Assembly (NCBI GenBank): GCA_022601195.1
Contig: JAHZIX010000045.1
Location: forward strand, 754,884-818,883
Source of the DNA: Deltaproteobacteria bacterium
GTDB taxonomy: Bacteria > Acidobacteriota > Thermoanaerobaculia > Multivoradales > JAHZIX01
DNA: 64,000 nt
Reading direction: 5' to 3'
Below the pieces are notes generated by a model that saw only the letters and a program-made list of their open reading frames with translations, was not told the origin of the DNA and made no database searches. This document shows, in pieces, positions 41,129 to 50,569 of this stretch. The first letter of the stretch is position 1; each line of letters begins with the position of its first letter. A program made the position numbers and the translations under genes.

Positions 41129-43807
41129 TCAAGATGTTGCGGAGAGAGACTGGGAACAGATCGAAGGGTCGCGGTTGGTGGAGCAGAATCGTTGGACCCG
41201 GCCCAGAGCGCGGAGAGAATGTCGATGCTCGGGGCCGAAGCGCTCCAGGATGATCGGCGTACTGGCGGCGAGCAAGACTCGGGCCTTCTCTCGACGGCCG
41301 AGCTCTGTGAGGGCCCCTGCCAGGACGCTTTCGGCCAGGGCGATACGCCAGTGGTCGGTGGGAAATACCGATCGACGAACTTCCAACCCTTCCCGCAGCA
41401 AGGGCTCGGCCTTGGCTACCTTTCCCTGGTCGACCAACAAGGAGCCCAGGCCTATGAGGGAGCTGGCTAGCTCCGGGTGATTCGCGGGAAGAATTCTGCG
41501 ACGCAGCCCCAGGGCCTGGCGGAAGGACTCCTCAGCGCCGGCTAGGTCTCCCATGGCGTGAAGCAATGAGCCCAGATCACCGAGATCCCCAGCCACCTTA
41601 GGGTGTTCTTGCCCAAGGCGTTGGCGGTGGAGGTGCAAAGCCTGGCGAGTGATGTCCACGGCTTTCTCGTAGGCCCCCTGATCAGCCAGAACCAGCGCCA
41701 GGTTCTTGAGGGTGGCTACCACCACCGGGTGCTCCGGTCCCAGCCTGCTCCGCTGGATCTCCAGCACCCGTCGAACTGCCTGCTCCGCTTCCCCATTCCT
41801 TTGCTGACGCAACACCATGGCCAGGTTCTGTAGAGAGTTGGCCAGGTCTGGGTGGTCTGATCCCAATTTCCCCTCGTGGACACTCACCGCCTCTCGAAGC
41901 AGACTCTCCGCCATTTCTGCCTGGCCCGTGCGATAGAGCAGTAGTCCTAAGTTGTTGAGGCTTTCAGCCACTTCCAGAGGGCGGTCGCCTTGCCCGCGAC
42001 GGATCTCGAGAGCTTCTTCCAGGGGTTCCCGCGCCTCTTCGTAGCGGCCGGTCCGCTGCAACAGTAGGCCTAGGTTATTGAGGCTCTGGGCGACTTCTGG
42101 GTGAGCATCGCCGCGAACCCTCCGCCGCATCTCGAGGGCCTGGCGGATGGTCTCCTCGGCGGCTTGCCAATCTCCGGTGTTGCGCCTCAACCGACCTAGG
42201 TAGTCGAGGCTTTCTGCCACCTCTGGGTGCTCCTCTCCCAGGAGTCGTCTTCGGGTGGTGAGAGATTTTTCCAACAGCGGCGAAGCTTCCTCGAGCAGAC
42301 CCAACTGTAAATAGACCCTGCCCAGCGTGCTCATGAGCGTTGCTTGCACTTCCGGTTGGCTCTCCAATTCGTCTTCGACTCGGTCGGCGCCAAGCCCTAA
42401 GACCTCTCGGACGGTGACATCTTCGCCACCCCCTTCCCAAGGGTTGGCCACCTCGAAGAGGCCGACCAGAAACTCCAACACCTCTTCGGCCTTATTCCCT
42501 TCTCGCTCCGCCAGATGGAGGGCGGAAGAGGTTTCTTCGACGGCTCGGGCTAGGCGGAGGGACTGAGCCATCACAGCGACGCCGGAGACCATTACCAACG
42601 CCATGATGCTCGCTGCCACCTTATTCCGGCGCAGGAACTTCCCCATGCGATAGAGGAACGTATCTGGACGGGCCTCCACCGGGAGGCCCTCGAGGTGGCG
42701 CTTGAAATCCTTCGCTAGGGAACCGGCGGAGGGGTAGCGACGGCCGGGCTCCTTGTGAAGAGCTCTGAGCAGAATCGTATCCAGGTCTCCAACCAGTCTT
42801 CGCCGCCGCCGAGGCGATTCGACTCGGGAGCTGGGGCGAGCCGGTTGCCGTTCCAGAATCCGATTTTCGATCTCTCCTGGAGAAAGAGCTGTGAAGTCGA
42901 AGGGCCGATGGTCGGTGAGCACTTCGTAGGCCACGATCCCAAGCGAGTAGACGTCGCTGGCGGTGGTGATGGCAGCGCCCATGAACTGCTCCGGGCTGGC
43001 GTATTCGGGAGTGATGCGTCGGTTCCACAGGCGAGTTTCCGGCAGATCCGTCTCCGTAGCTTGGGGCAGCAGTTTGGCGATGCCGAAGTCGAGAAGCTTG
43101 GGAACGCCGTCTTCCGTCACCAGGATATTCGAAGGTTTCAAATCCCGATGCACCACCAGATTCTGGTGTGCGAATTGGATCGCTTCGCAGACCATCCTCA
43201 ATAGGTCCACCCTCGCCCTCATCGGCAGCTCGTGGTGCTGGCAGTAGAGGTCGATGGGGATACCCTCCACGAACTCCATCACCAAATAGGGTTGGTCATC
43301 CTCGCCCACGCCGCCGTCGAGAATCTGGGCGATATGGGGGTGCTCCAGTCGCCCGAGGATCTGCCGCTCGAGGCGAAACCGTCGGCGCATCTCTTCGGTG
43401 GCGAGTCCGTGACGGATTCTTTTGATGGCGACTCGGCGACGAAAGCGACCATCCGCCCGGTGTGCTTGGTACACCACACCCATGCCACCGCGACCGATCT
43501 GCTCACCAATCTCATAGGGGCCTAGGCGTTTCCCTTGCTGAGGAGGAAGGAGCTCGATTTCGGGGTTGCCCTGGCTAGGGTCTGCCAGGAGTTTCAAGAC
43601 CTCATCGAAGACCTCGTTTTCCAGACCGGAGGGAGGCGAATGGCCGGACTCGAGGCTGTCGTCCAGTTTCAACAGCCGCTCGACCTCTCGCCGCAAGGCA
43701 TGATCTTCGCCGCAGCGTGCCTGCAAAAAGGTCTCGCGGCGGGCAGGGTCCTGACTCAGCGCCTCTTGGAACGCTTTCTTGACTCGAACCCAACGATCGG
43801 GAGTCAC
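41129..43807 (-). CDS. Serine/threonine protein kinase with membrane helix and TPR tail
   Basis: Pkn-type receptor kinase of 892 residues. An N-terminal helical segment (1-90) precedes the kinase domain (about 95-370). That domain has IGRGGMGVVYQAHRADG, the VAIKRIR lysine, VHRDLKPSNILVTEDG, LDFGIAKLL (DFG) and TPEYASPEQFMG, so it looks fully active. One membrane helix follows (IMALVMVSGVAVMAQSL, about 405-421). The rest is exported and contains about nine 42-residue TPR units of the kinesin-light-chain type (for example GDAHPEVAQSLNNLGLLLQR). Its ATG overlaps the stop of an ECF sigma gene (ATGA). Kinase-linked sigma factors are known in Acidobacteriota and Planctomycetota; phosphorylation of the sigma factor or a partner is the expected link. 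Confidence 0.93.
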   Translation of the reverse strand: MTPDRWVRVKKAFQEALSQDPARRETFLQARCGEDHALRREVERLLKLDDSLESGHSPPSGLENEVFDEVLKLLADPSQGNPEIELLPPQQGKRLGPYEIGEQIGRGGMGVVYQAHRADGRFRRRVAIKRIRHGLATEEMRRRFRLERQILGRLEHPHIAQILDGGVGEDDQPYLVMEFVEGIPIDLYCQHHELPMRARVDLLRMVCEAIQFAHQNLVVHRDLKPSNILVTEDGVPKLLDFGIAKLLPQATETDLPETRLWNRRITPEYASPEQFMGAAITTASDVYSLGIVAYEVLTDHRPFDFTALSPGEIENRILERQPARPSSRVESPRRRRRLVGDLDTILLRALHKEPGRRYPSAGSLAKDFKRHLEGLPVEARPDTFLYRMGKFLRRNKVAASIMALVMVSGVAVMAQSLRLARAVEETSSALHLAEREGNKAEEVLEFLVGLFEVANPWEGGGEDVTVREVLGLGADRVEDELESQPEVQATLMSTLGRVYLQLGLLEEASPLLEKSLTTRRRLLGEEHPEVAESLDYLGRLRRNTGDWQAAEETIRQALEMRRRVRGDAHPEVAQSLNNLGLLLQRTGRYEEAREPLEEALEIRRGQGDRPLEVAESLNNLGLLLYRTGQAEMAESLLREAVSVHEGKLGSDHPDLANSLQNLAMVLRQQRNGEAEQAVRRVLEIQRSRLGPEHPVVVATLKNLALVLADQGAYEKAVDITRQALHLHRQRLGQEHPKVAGDLGDLGSLLHAMGDLAGAEESFRQALGLRRRILPANHPELASSLIGLGSLLVDQGKVAKAEPLLREGLEVRRSVFPTDHWRIALAESVLAGALTELGRREKARVLLAASTPIILERFGPEHRHSLRALGRVQRFCSTNRDPSICSQSLSATS

Positions 43808-44475
43808 AGTCTTTCCTCAGTACCTGCTTCCTCGGTACCTGCTTCCTCGGTACCTGCTTCCTCAGCACCCGTCTCTGTAGCACTGCTCTCTGCCGCACTC
43901 ACTTCCTCGCCATCCAGCTCGCCTTGTAGCCAGGCCCGAGCGGTGCGCCATTCGCGCTTGACGGAGGAGATCGAGGTGCTGAGCACTTCCGCCGTCTCGG
44001 CGATACTCAGCCCAGCGAAAAAGCGCAGCTCCACGAGCTGCAAGAGGGATGCATCGAGCTCGCCGAGGGCGGTGAGGGCGTCGTCCAGGGCCAGGAGGTT
44101 GGCGGCCCTTTGGTGGGCAATGTAGCTCTCGTCGTCGAGGGTCAATCTCTTGGCCCCACCCCCCCGCTTGGCGTAGCCACGGGTGCGGGCATGGTCGATG
44201 AGGATGCGCCGCATGACCTGAGCTGCCACCGTGAAGAAGTGGCCGCGGCCATTCCACTGGGGGTGATCTTTGCCCACCAAGCGAAAATAGGCCTCGTGGA
44301 CCAGAGCCGTGGGCTGCAAGGTATGATCCGGCCGTTCGCGCCGAAGGTAGCTCCCTGCCAAGGCTCGCAGCTCCTGATAAACCAGAGGCATGAGAGCGTC
44401 GAGAGCCAGCTCATCGCCGGCTCGCCATCGCAGGAGAAGCCGAGATACGTCTGTGTGGGTTGCCGGGACCACCAT
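43804..44475 (-). CDS. ECF-like sigma factor, TIGR02999 type
   Basis: Sigma factor of 223 residues paired with the Ser/Thr kinase downstream. Region 2: VSRLLLRWRAGDELALDALM, LVYQELRALAGSYLRRERPD, ALVHEAYFRLVGKDHPQWNG, RGHFFTVAAQVMRRILIDHA. Region 4: LDDALTALGELDASLLQLVE, RFFAGLSIAETAEVLSTSIS, SVKREWRTARAWLQGEL. These are the signatures of the TIGR02999 group. The last 30 residues are an acidic tail with an AGTEE repeat encoded by a 15-bp tandem repeat just before the stop. No zinc anti-sigma gene is near, which fits the kinase-linked class. Overlap with the kinase (ATGA) implies coupled translation. Confidence 0.93.
   Translation of the reverse strand: MVVPATHTDVSRLLLRWRAGDELALDALMPLVYQELRALAGSYLRRERPDHTLQPTALVHEAYFRLVGKDHPQWNGRGHFFTVAAQVMRRILIDHARTRGYAKRGGGAKRLTLDDESYIAHQRAANLLALDDALTALGELDASLLQLVELRFFAGLSIAETAEVLSTSISSVKREWRTARAWLQGELDGEEVSAAESSATETGAEEAGTEEAGTEEAGTEERL
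43815..43864. repeat. 15-bp tandem repeat in the sigma-factor tail
   Basis: Just over three units of CCTCGGTACCTGCTT (plus strand; the first has A for G) encode the EEAGT repeats at the C-terminus of the sigma factor. The unit is a multiple of three, so gain or loss of units changes only tail length. Confidence 0.85.
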
Positions 44476-44675
44476 GGCGACCTTTCAAAATTGGTGAGTC
44501 GATGGTATCGGCTCGTGGCTATGGCTTCAAATTTGGAATCGTGAAGCCAAATCTGTGACCTTGAAGAAGGTGTGACACAGCCTCGGTTCGAGGGGGCTCA
44601 TCCCTGGTCGCATCCGATGCCGAGCCAATGAGACAATGCTCCCGGGCTGCCGATAGCCCTTTGCGGAGGATACCG

Positions 44676-46244
44676 ATGAGCACCATCTTGCCCGAGAATC
44701 TGAACATTGCTGACTATTTCCTCGAGAATCGCCTGGACGAGGGTCTCGGGGAGCGGGTCGCTCTACGGCTGGTAGATGGGAATGTCACCTATCGCCAGGT
44801 GAGTGAGATGGCAGCCCGCTTCGGACAAGTTCTGCTCGAGCTGGGAGTGCGTCAGGAAGAGCGAGTGCTGATCGCCTTGCCGGACAGCGCCGAGTACGCT
44901 GGAGCCCTTTTCGGAATCCTGAAGATCGGTGCCGTGGGGGTGATGGTGAATCCGCACCTGGAAGTGCCTAACCTGCGGGCCGTTTTCGAGTACAGCCGGG
45001 CCAGGGCAGTGGTGGTGCACGCGGATTTTCTCGCCACCTTCGAGGCTGCTCGAGAGGGCTGCCAGTGGCCGCGAGTCTTTCTGGTGGTGGGGGGAGAGGC
45101 TGGATCTCACTGCCGTTTCGAAAACCAGGCGGAGACAGTCTCCGGTCATCTCGAAACCGTCTCCACCCACCGGGACGATCCGGCTCTATGGTTATTCTCC
45201 GGCGGCACCACCGGTCGACCGAAAGCGGTGGTCCAAAGCCACGGGTCCTTTTTCAATACCACCGAGCTATACGCCAAGAAAACGTTGGCCTACGGTCCCG
45301 AGGACATCACGATTTCCGTTCCCAAGCTGTTCTTCGGCTACGCTACCGGCTCCAACCTTTTCTTTCCCTTCGCCGTCGGAGCCTCGGCGGTGCTCTTCCC
45401 AGAGCGGGTTACCGCGGAGGAGCTCTTCAAGCAGATCCGTCGTCATCGGCCCACCATTTTGATCAACGTGCCGACTTTGGTGAACCACATGGTGAGTCAT
45501 CCCGGTGCGGGTCATGAAGATCTATCCTGTCTCCGCTTCGCCACCTCCGCCGGTGAGGCTCTCCCTATCCCCCTCTACGAGCGTTGGAAGGAGGTTTTCG
45601 GAGTGGAGCTGCTGGATGGGCTAGGTACCGCAGAAATGTGGCACGTCTTTCTTACCAACCGGCTAGGAGATGTGCGGCCAGGAACCCTGGGAAGAGTGGT
45701 CGAGGGCTTCGAGATCAAGGTTTGTGACGATACCGGTGCCGAGATGCCGGATGGTGAGGTGGGCTGCCTATGGGCGGCGGGGGATTCCCGTGCGTTGGGC
45801 TACTGGCAGAACCTGTCTCAGAGCGCTGACAGCTTTCGCGGCCGGTGGTTCGTTGGCGGTGACCTCGTGTGTCGCGACTCAGAGGGCTACGTCACCTACT
45901 GCGGTCGCGGGGACGACATGATGAAAGTCGCAGGACGGTGGGTGGCTCCTCAAGAAGTAGAGAGTTGCCTTTCCGGTCACGATGCCGTCGAGGAATGTGC
46001 GGTGGTGGGAGTGGAAAATACCGATGGCCTCACCAAGCCCTATGCCTTCGTGGTCAAGGGAGCGGCTGCCGTCAGCCTCGATGCCGAGCCCTTGGAGCAG
46101 GAGCTCAAGGCCTTTGTCATTGAGAACTTGGCTCCCTATAAGCACCCCCGTCGGGTGTTCTTTCTGGATGACTTTCCCCGCACCCATTTGGGGAAGATCG
46201 ACCGAGGCAAGTTGCGGGGACGAGTGGCGATGCCGGAAGAATAG
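44676..46244 (+). CDS. Benzoate-CoA-ligase-family acyl-CoA synthetase
   Basis: AMP-forming ligase of 522 residues that activates an (aryl) carboxylic acid to its CoA thioester. GCGGAGG precedes the ATG. The N-terminus (LNIADYFLENRLDEGLGERV) and general layout match benzoate-CoA ligases. The ATP loop is WLFSGGTTGRPKAVVQSHGS, then ISVPKLFFGYATGSNLFFPF and FATSAGEALPIPLYERW. A5 is LDGLGTAEMWHVFLTNR. The C-terminal hinge and lysine are GRGDDMMKVAGRWVAPQEVE and THLGKIDRGKLRG (Lys present). No aromatic degradation genes are near, so the substrate is uncertain. The gene stands alone between the sigma factor and a Uma2 gene. Confidence 0.87.
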   Translation: MSTILPENLNIADYFLENRLDEGLGERVALRLVDGNVTYRQVSEMAARFGQVLLELGVRQEERVLIALPDSAEYAGALFGILKIGAVGVMVNPHLEVPNLRAVFEYSRARAVVVHADFLATFEAAREGCQWPRVFLVVGGEAGSHCRFENQAETVSGHLETVSTHRDDPALWLFSGGTTGRPKAVVQSHGSFFNTTELYAKKTLAYGPEDITISVPKLFFGYATGSNLFFPFAVGASAVLFPERVTAEELFKQIRRHRPTILINVPTLVNHMVSHPGAGHEDLSCLRFATSAGEALPIPLYERWKEVFGVELLDGLGTAEMWHVFLTNRLGDVRPGTLGRVVEGFEIKVCDDTGAEMPDGEVGCLWAAGDSRALGYWQNLSQSADSFRGRWFVGGDLVCRDSEGYVTYCGRGDDMMKVAGRWVAPQEVESCLSGHDAVEECAVVGVENTDGLTKPYAFVVKGAAAVSLDAEPLEQELKAFVIENLAPYKHPRRVFFLDDFPRTHLGKIDRGKLRGRVAMPEE

Positions 46245-46256
46245 GACTCGTAACGG

Positions 46257-46862
46257 TTATTGCTCGAAAATTTCTAGAATAGAAGCTCTCAGATCCTCGA
46301 GAACCTCTGACCGAACATCGTCCTGATGAGAAAAGAGCCCCAATAGTTCGTAGGAGCTGCCCCGTAGGACGAAGACCTCGACGGATTCCGTCCCCGGGTC
46401 GACAATCCAATACTCTTGGACCCCAGCTTGGGCATAGGCGATGTATTTGTCTCGCCGGTCGTCTATCCAATTGCTGGGTGACAGGACTTCAGCGATCAAA
46501 GTGGGTGCGCCTTCAACGAAGTTTTCGCCTATCGAAGACAGGTGCTCGGTGGCAACAAAGAAGAGGTCTGGATGAACTGGTGCACCCAATCCGGTGGGAA
46601 GCACGACATCCGTTGGTGCGAACAGAACTTTTCCTAGTCTGCGTCCTTTGACATAGGGACGAATGAGATCAACCAGATTTGCCAGGACTTCTTGATGGCG
46701 GGTTCTCGGCGCAGGGGTCATGTGCAGGACTCCTTGGATGACCTCGTAACGCCATCCATCGTCCGGCAGCTTGCGGTAGTCCTCGTAGGTCCACTCGCCC
46801 TGGGCGGGCAGCTTTCCTCCGTCGAAAACCTTTTCTGAGATGGGTGGAAGTGCGTTGGTCAT
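46257..46862 (-). CDS. Uma2-family (DUF820) putative endonuclease
   Basis: Protein of 201 residues (an ATG five codons upstream is also possible). The fold is the PD-(D/E)XK type seen in Uma2/DUF820 proteins: WTYEDYRKLPDDGWRYEVIQ, HQEVLANLVDLIRPYVKG, then VLPTGLGAPVHPDLFFVA (Asp), PTLIAEVLSPSNWIDDRRDK (Glu and Lys) and YWIVDPGTESVEVFVL. These motifs are intact. The family is abundant in cyanobacteria and other large genomes, often linked with mobile DNA, and its biological role is unproven. It ends 13 nt after the converging ligase gene. Confidence 0.88.
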   Translation of the reverse strand: MTNALPPISEKVFDGGKLPAQGEWTYEDYRKLPDDGWRYEVIQGVLHMTPAPRTRHQEVLANLVDLIRPYVKGRRLGKVLFAPTDVVLPTGLGAPVHPDLFFVATEHLSSIGENFVEGAPTLIAEVLSPSNWIDDRRDKYIAYAQAGVQEYWIVDPGTESVEVFVLRGSSYELLGLFSHQDDVRSEVLEDLRASILEIFEQ

Positions 46863-46920
46863 GGATGAAATGTCCAATTGCCTCGCCCGAGACGGTCACT
46901 AGTATAGCGCGACCGGGTTC

Positions 46921-48111
46921 TCACCCTCGGCCCAGGAAGCTCACCGCGCGCTTGATTCCTCCTAGAGTCAGGTCTTCCATCTCGAAGACCTCGCGGATCT
47001 TGGAGATGGTGGCGCGACCGTAGGCATCGGGCCAATCCTCTTTGGGGATGGGGTTGAGCCACACGGTGCGGGGAAATCGTTGGCGTAGCCGGCGAAGCCA
47101 GACGAGGCTCGGTTCCTGGTCGTCTTCGTGGTAGTCGCTGGCGCCATGGGGGACGATCAACTCCTCCGGAGCCATGGAGGCGTCGCCGACCACCAACACT
47201 CGGGTTTCCGGGTTGCGGCGCAGCAACTCGGGAGTGGGTAGGCGTTGGGTGCGCCGGGGATCCTTGTACACCGAGCCGTAGATGCTGTTGTGGAAAAAGT
47301 ACACGGAGCTGCGGCGGAACCGGTCCCGGACCTTCGAGAACAGCAGGCGACTGAGCTCCACGAAGGGCAGCATGGAGCTACCTCCGTTGTCGATGAGAAG
47401 CACGACCTCGATGCGGTCCATCAATGCGCGGCGAAAGGCGAGCTCGATCTCTCCACCGTTTTTGGCACTGCGATCGATGGTTTCATCGATGTCCAGCTCA
47501 TCGTAAGGCCCAGCGGGTACCAGGCTCTTGAGAGTGGTCAGGGCTTGGCGGAGATTGTCTCCCTTGAGAGCTGTGGCGTCGGCATAGTCCACATAGCGTC
47601 GTTCTCCGATCACCTTGAGGGCGGACCGATGTTGGGAGGAGCCGAAAACTCGAACTCCGGCACGGGCATTGCCGGAGTGACCAAAAGGGGAGTTGCCGCC
47701 GGTCCCGACCCATTTGCTCCCTCCCCGGTGGGCTTTCATTTGCTCCCGGACGGTGTCCCAAAAGCGTTTCATGAGCTCCTCCGGTGACATTGTCCACATG
47801 GCTTGGGGAGGAAGCTTTCCTTCCTGGACAGCCTGTTTGAGCCATTCTCGGAACTGCTTCGTGTACAGCAGCTCTGGGTCCCCTTCAGCGACCCTCGGCA
47901 GGTCGAGGCCATAGAAATGAAAGGCGAAGGCTCGCTCGAAGGCATCCATGTGGGAGACCTGGCGAACGAAGGAAAGGCGAGAGAAAACGAATAGGGACTC
48001 GAGGTCTGGCGCTAAGCCCTTTTCCAGCCCGGTGTAGAAGTCCACCGTATCGGTCAGGCTGACCGGGATGCCGTAGTCTCTCAGGCGATAGATGAAGTCG
48101 TTGAGGAACAT
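46921..48111 (-). CDS. VWA-domain protein (CoxE-like), last gene of CHAT locus 2
   Basis: Protein of 396 residues from ATG 48111 (FLNDFIYRLRDYGIPVS), 4 nt after the CHAT gene stop; the longer reading overlaps that gene. The N-terminal half is the helical region of CoxE-like proteins (FSRLSFVRQVSHMDAFERAF). The VWA domain starts near 230: RIEVVLLIDNGGSSMLPFVE, a variant MIDAS (DNGGSS instead of DxSxS), then VYFFHNSIYGSVYKD and VLVVGDASMAPEEL. It ends with RFPRTVWLNPIPKEDW. Relatives usually act with MoxR-type AAA ATPases, but none is present. Close spacing after CHAT suggests they are made together. Confidence 0.82.
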   Translation of the reverse strand: MFLNDFIYRLRDYGIPVSLTDTVDFYTGLEKGLAPDLESLFVFSRLSFVRQVSHMDAFERAFAFHFYGLDLPRVAEGDPELLYTKQFREWLKQAVQEGKLPPQAMWTMSPEELMKRFWDTVREQMKAHRGGSKWVGTGGNSPFGHSGNARAGVRVFGSSQHRSALKVIGERRYVDYADATALKGDNLRQALTTLKSLVPAGPYDELDIDETIDRSAKNGGEIELAFRRALMDRIEVVLLIDNGGSSMLPFVELSRLLFSKVRDRFRRSSVYFFHNSIYGSVYKDPRRTQRLPTPELLRRNPETRVLVVGDASMAPEELIVPHGASDYHEDDQEPSLVWLRRLRQRFPRTVWLNPIPKEDWPDAYGRATISKIREVFEMEDLTLGGIKRAVSFLGRG

Positions 48112-48115
48112 CGCC

Positions 48116-50569
48116 TCACCATCCTCCCACGACGATGAACGGTGCCCAGAAGCGGGGGTGGGCATAGGAGACTCGTCGCGGCCGGAGAACAAAGGTGCCG
48201 TTGTCGGTGGTCTCGAAGAGAGCGCGGCGGGCTTCGAGCAGAGCTTCCGCCGGAGCAACGCCTTCGGCCAGGTGGCGGTAGAAGGTCTCCATGAGCACCG
48301 GGGTTGAGCGATCATCCACGTCCCATAGGGATACCACCACGGAAGAAGCTCCAGCGGTGAGAAAGGACCTGCTCAGGCCGACGATTCCCTCGCCGCGGCT
48401 CAGCCCTCCTCGCCCGGTGCTGCAGGCGGAGAGGGTCACAAGATCTGCTTCCAAATGCATTCCGAGAACTTCATGGGCTTGCAGGAGGCCGTCTTCGCCC
48501 TCGCCGGCGCCGAGCAGCAAACCGGAGCTCATGGGTAGCTCATCGCTGACCAAGCCATGGGTGGCCAGGTGCAAGAGGCGGTACCTGCCTCCGATGTCCT
48601 TGAGCCGCCTTTCTGTAGCCAGATGATCCAGTAGAGGGGAGGAGTCGCGCTGAAACAGAGCCGAAATGCGCTCGACTTCGTCTTTGGTGAAGAGGAGAGG
48701 TCCCCGCTGTCGCACGGCTCGTTGAAGAGTTTCCTGTTGGACCACCGAGGGGTCGAAATTGGGAGCTAGGGCGAGCAGGTCCGGACGGCGTTTGCCAGTG
48801 TCGAGGCGTTCCCGGTGACGTTCCCTCAGGGCTAGAAACACGCCCGCTGAGGGGCTGTAGCTGATCGCTTTCTCGAGGCCCAAATATTGGCAGTCCAGGT
48901 AGGGGGCGTGGAGAGGGGCAGAGGAGCTCGCCGTGGAGCTCGCCGCAGGGTTTTCGCAGCTGGCCACCAGGGCCTCGAAGGGAAGATAGTGGAGAATTCC
49001 ATCGGGAACCAAAACCCAGCGTTGGGCGCGGCGGCCCTTGAGGGGCATGGAGTCGATGAGCCAGTGATGGAGAGTTCTTCCTAGCTCCAGATGTGCTGGT
49101 TCGGACGCTTCGAGGGCCGCGTCTTTGGCTTCTCGAGGAGATCTGAGATTCGCCAAGTAGAGCTGCACCGTCTCCTCGAGCTGATCTCTCGTGACGGGGA
49201 CTTGAGCCGAGGTGGCTCCCTTTGAATCGATCACCCAGATAAAGATCCGGTCCCGGGCGACCCAATAGGCAACCAGCGCCTCTTCCGGCTTCAGGCCGGC
49301 TTGGACCTCCTCGATGGAGGGAGGTTTCGGGGTTGCCAGTCGTCGGAAGTGGCGCCCTCTACCGAGGGCTTCTGCCTCGGCCTTTTCCAGTTGCCCTTCG
49401 AGAGTCGCTATGCGGTTTCGGGTGGTTTTGGCAAGGCCTGGGTCTAAGCCTTCTTCCAGCTCCAGGCGAGATTTTCCCAGGTCTTCCAGCAATTCTTCTC
49501 GTCGCTGCTGTCCAACTCCTTGGGTGGGGCGCAGGAGCGCCAAAGTTTGGTCGTCGAGGAGCTCCAGAAAGGAGCGACCATGGAATCTCTCGGCGATCTC
49601 GAAGGCCTGCTGGCCCTGGTAGGTGTCTCCCAGGAAGCGAATCAGGCGCTCATAGGCTTCCACTTGGCGAGCCAGGTAGTCAGCTCGCTGGTCAGCGGTA
49701 CCAGGGACCCTCTCCCGAGCCTCCTCGAACCCGTCGATAGCTCGCCGGAGATCTTCCAAAGCCGGTTTTCGAACCCCCTTGAGCCAACGAATCTCGGCGC
49801 GGTTGCAGAACGCGAAGTTGATCATCCGCTGGTCGTTTTTTTCCCAGCCCAACTCGAGAACTCTCTCGTAGGCTTCGAGGGCCGGGTCGTACTCTTCCAG
49901 CTTGTGATGGCCGTAGGCGATGGAGGAAAGAGCGGTGAGGGCATGGTCCAGGGCCCCTGCCTCTTCCAGGACCGGCAAGGCCTTGCGGCCAGTTCGGATC
50001 GCTTCCCGATAGGCACCGGTATGAACCGAGAGAGAGCTCCGGGCGCTATCGGCTCGGGCTATTCCCAGAGGATCTTCTAGCTCAGCGAACAGCCTCTCGG
50101 CTTTCTCGAGGTCTTTCCAGGCCTGCGGAATTTGACCGAGGGGCAAGCGAGTGCGGGCCAAGAGGGTGAGGATCTCCGCTTCCAAGGCGGGCGAACTCGC
50201 CTTGGGGGCCAATAGGAGGGCTTGTTCGAGCCTTCCCAGACCGCGGTCTTGAGCATGAGACTCCTTGAGAGCATAGGCGAGAGCGATCAGGGCGCGTGCT
50301 TGACCTTCGATATCGCCCTCGGCCTCATAGGTTTTCAAGGCTTCTTGAAGTACCTGAAAAGCTTGGCCGAAGTCGGTGGCCTCCACCAGGTCACGACCCT
50401 CCTGGAGCAGGGCCGCTGGCTGCCGCAGCTTCTCCTTCTCCATTGTGCTGACCGGTACCGAGGCCAGAGAGAGGCCTAGTGTTGCGGCCAGAGCGGCTAT
50501 CCACCCGGCGGAGCTGAGCCAGCCGAGAATCCGACGGGAGGGAGAGGGGGATTTTTGGGGCGGCCTCAT
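48116..50569 (-). CDS. CHAT-domain (caspase-like) protein with TPR repeats, locus 2
   Basis: Protein of 817 residues. A basic N-terminus and one hydrophobic helix (LGWLSSAGWIAALAATLGLS, about 15-34) suggest export or anchoring. TPR-type hairpins fill residues 50-330 (for example DFGQAFQVLQEALKTYEAEG). A coiled region (about 340-420) leads to the CHAT domain (about 440-817). The dyad is intact: His671 in LLHLATHGLV and Cys716 in VTLSACSTGRGGLSRGEGIV, followed by SVVVSLWDVDDRSTPVLMET. It resembles the first CHAT protein in plan but is clearly diverged from it. Its ATG overlaps the anti-sigma stop (ATGA). A protease that releases the neighbouring sigma factor by cutting the anti-sigma is possible but unproven. 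Confidence 0.9.
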   Translation of the reverse strand: MRPPQKSPSPSRRILGWLSSAGWIAALAATLGLSLASVPVSTMEKEKLRQPAALLQEGRDLVEATDFGQAFQVLQEALKTYEAEGDIEGQARALIALAYALKESHAQDRGLGRLEQALLLAPKASSPALEAEILTLLARTRLPLGQIPQAWKDLEKAERLFAELEDPLGIARADSARSSLSVHTGAYREAIRTGRKALPVLEEAGALDHALTALSSIAYGHHKLEEYDPALEAYERVLELGWEKNDQRMINFAFCNRAEIRWLKGVRKPALEDLRRAIDGFEEARERVPGTADQRADYLARQVEAYERLIRFLGDTYQGQQAFEIAERFHGRSFLELLDDQTLALLRPTQGVGQQRREELLEDLGKSRLELEEGLDPGLAKTTRNRIATLEGQLEKAEAEALGRGRHFRRLATPKPPSIEEVQAGLKPEEALVAYWVARDRIFIWVIDSKGATSAQVPVTRDQLEETVQLYLANLRSPREAKDAALEASEPAHLELGRTLHHWLIDSMPLKGRRAQRWVLVPDGILHYLPFEALVASCENPAASSTASSSAPLHAPYLDCQYLGLEKAISYSPSAGVFLALRERHRERLDTGKRRPDLLALAPNFDPSVVQQETLQRAVRQRGPLLFTKDEVERISALFQRDSSPLLDHLATERRLKDIGGRYRLLHLATHGLVSDELPMSSGLLLGAGEGEDGLLQAHEVLGMHLEADLVTLSACSTGRGGLSRGEGIVGLSRSFLTAGASSVVVSLWDVDDRSTPVLMETFYRHLAEGVAPAEALLEARRALFETTDNGTFVLRPRRVSYAHPRFWAPFIVVGGW

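Noticed and set aside
43815..43864. Possible CRISPR-like short repeat
   Set aside because: Units are adjacent without spacers and lie inside a sigma-factor gene, so it is a coding microsatellite.
48112..48315. N-terminal extension of the VWA protein
   Set aside because: It overlaps the end of the CHAT gene and looks like shadow sequence; ATG 48111 sits 4 nt after the CHAT stop.
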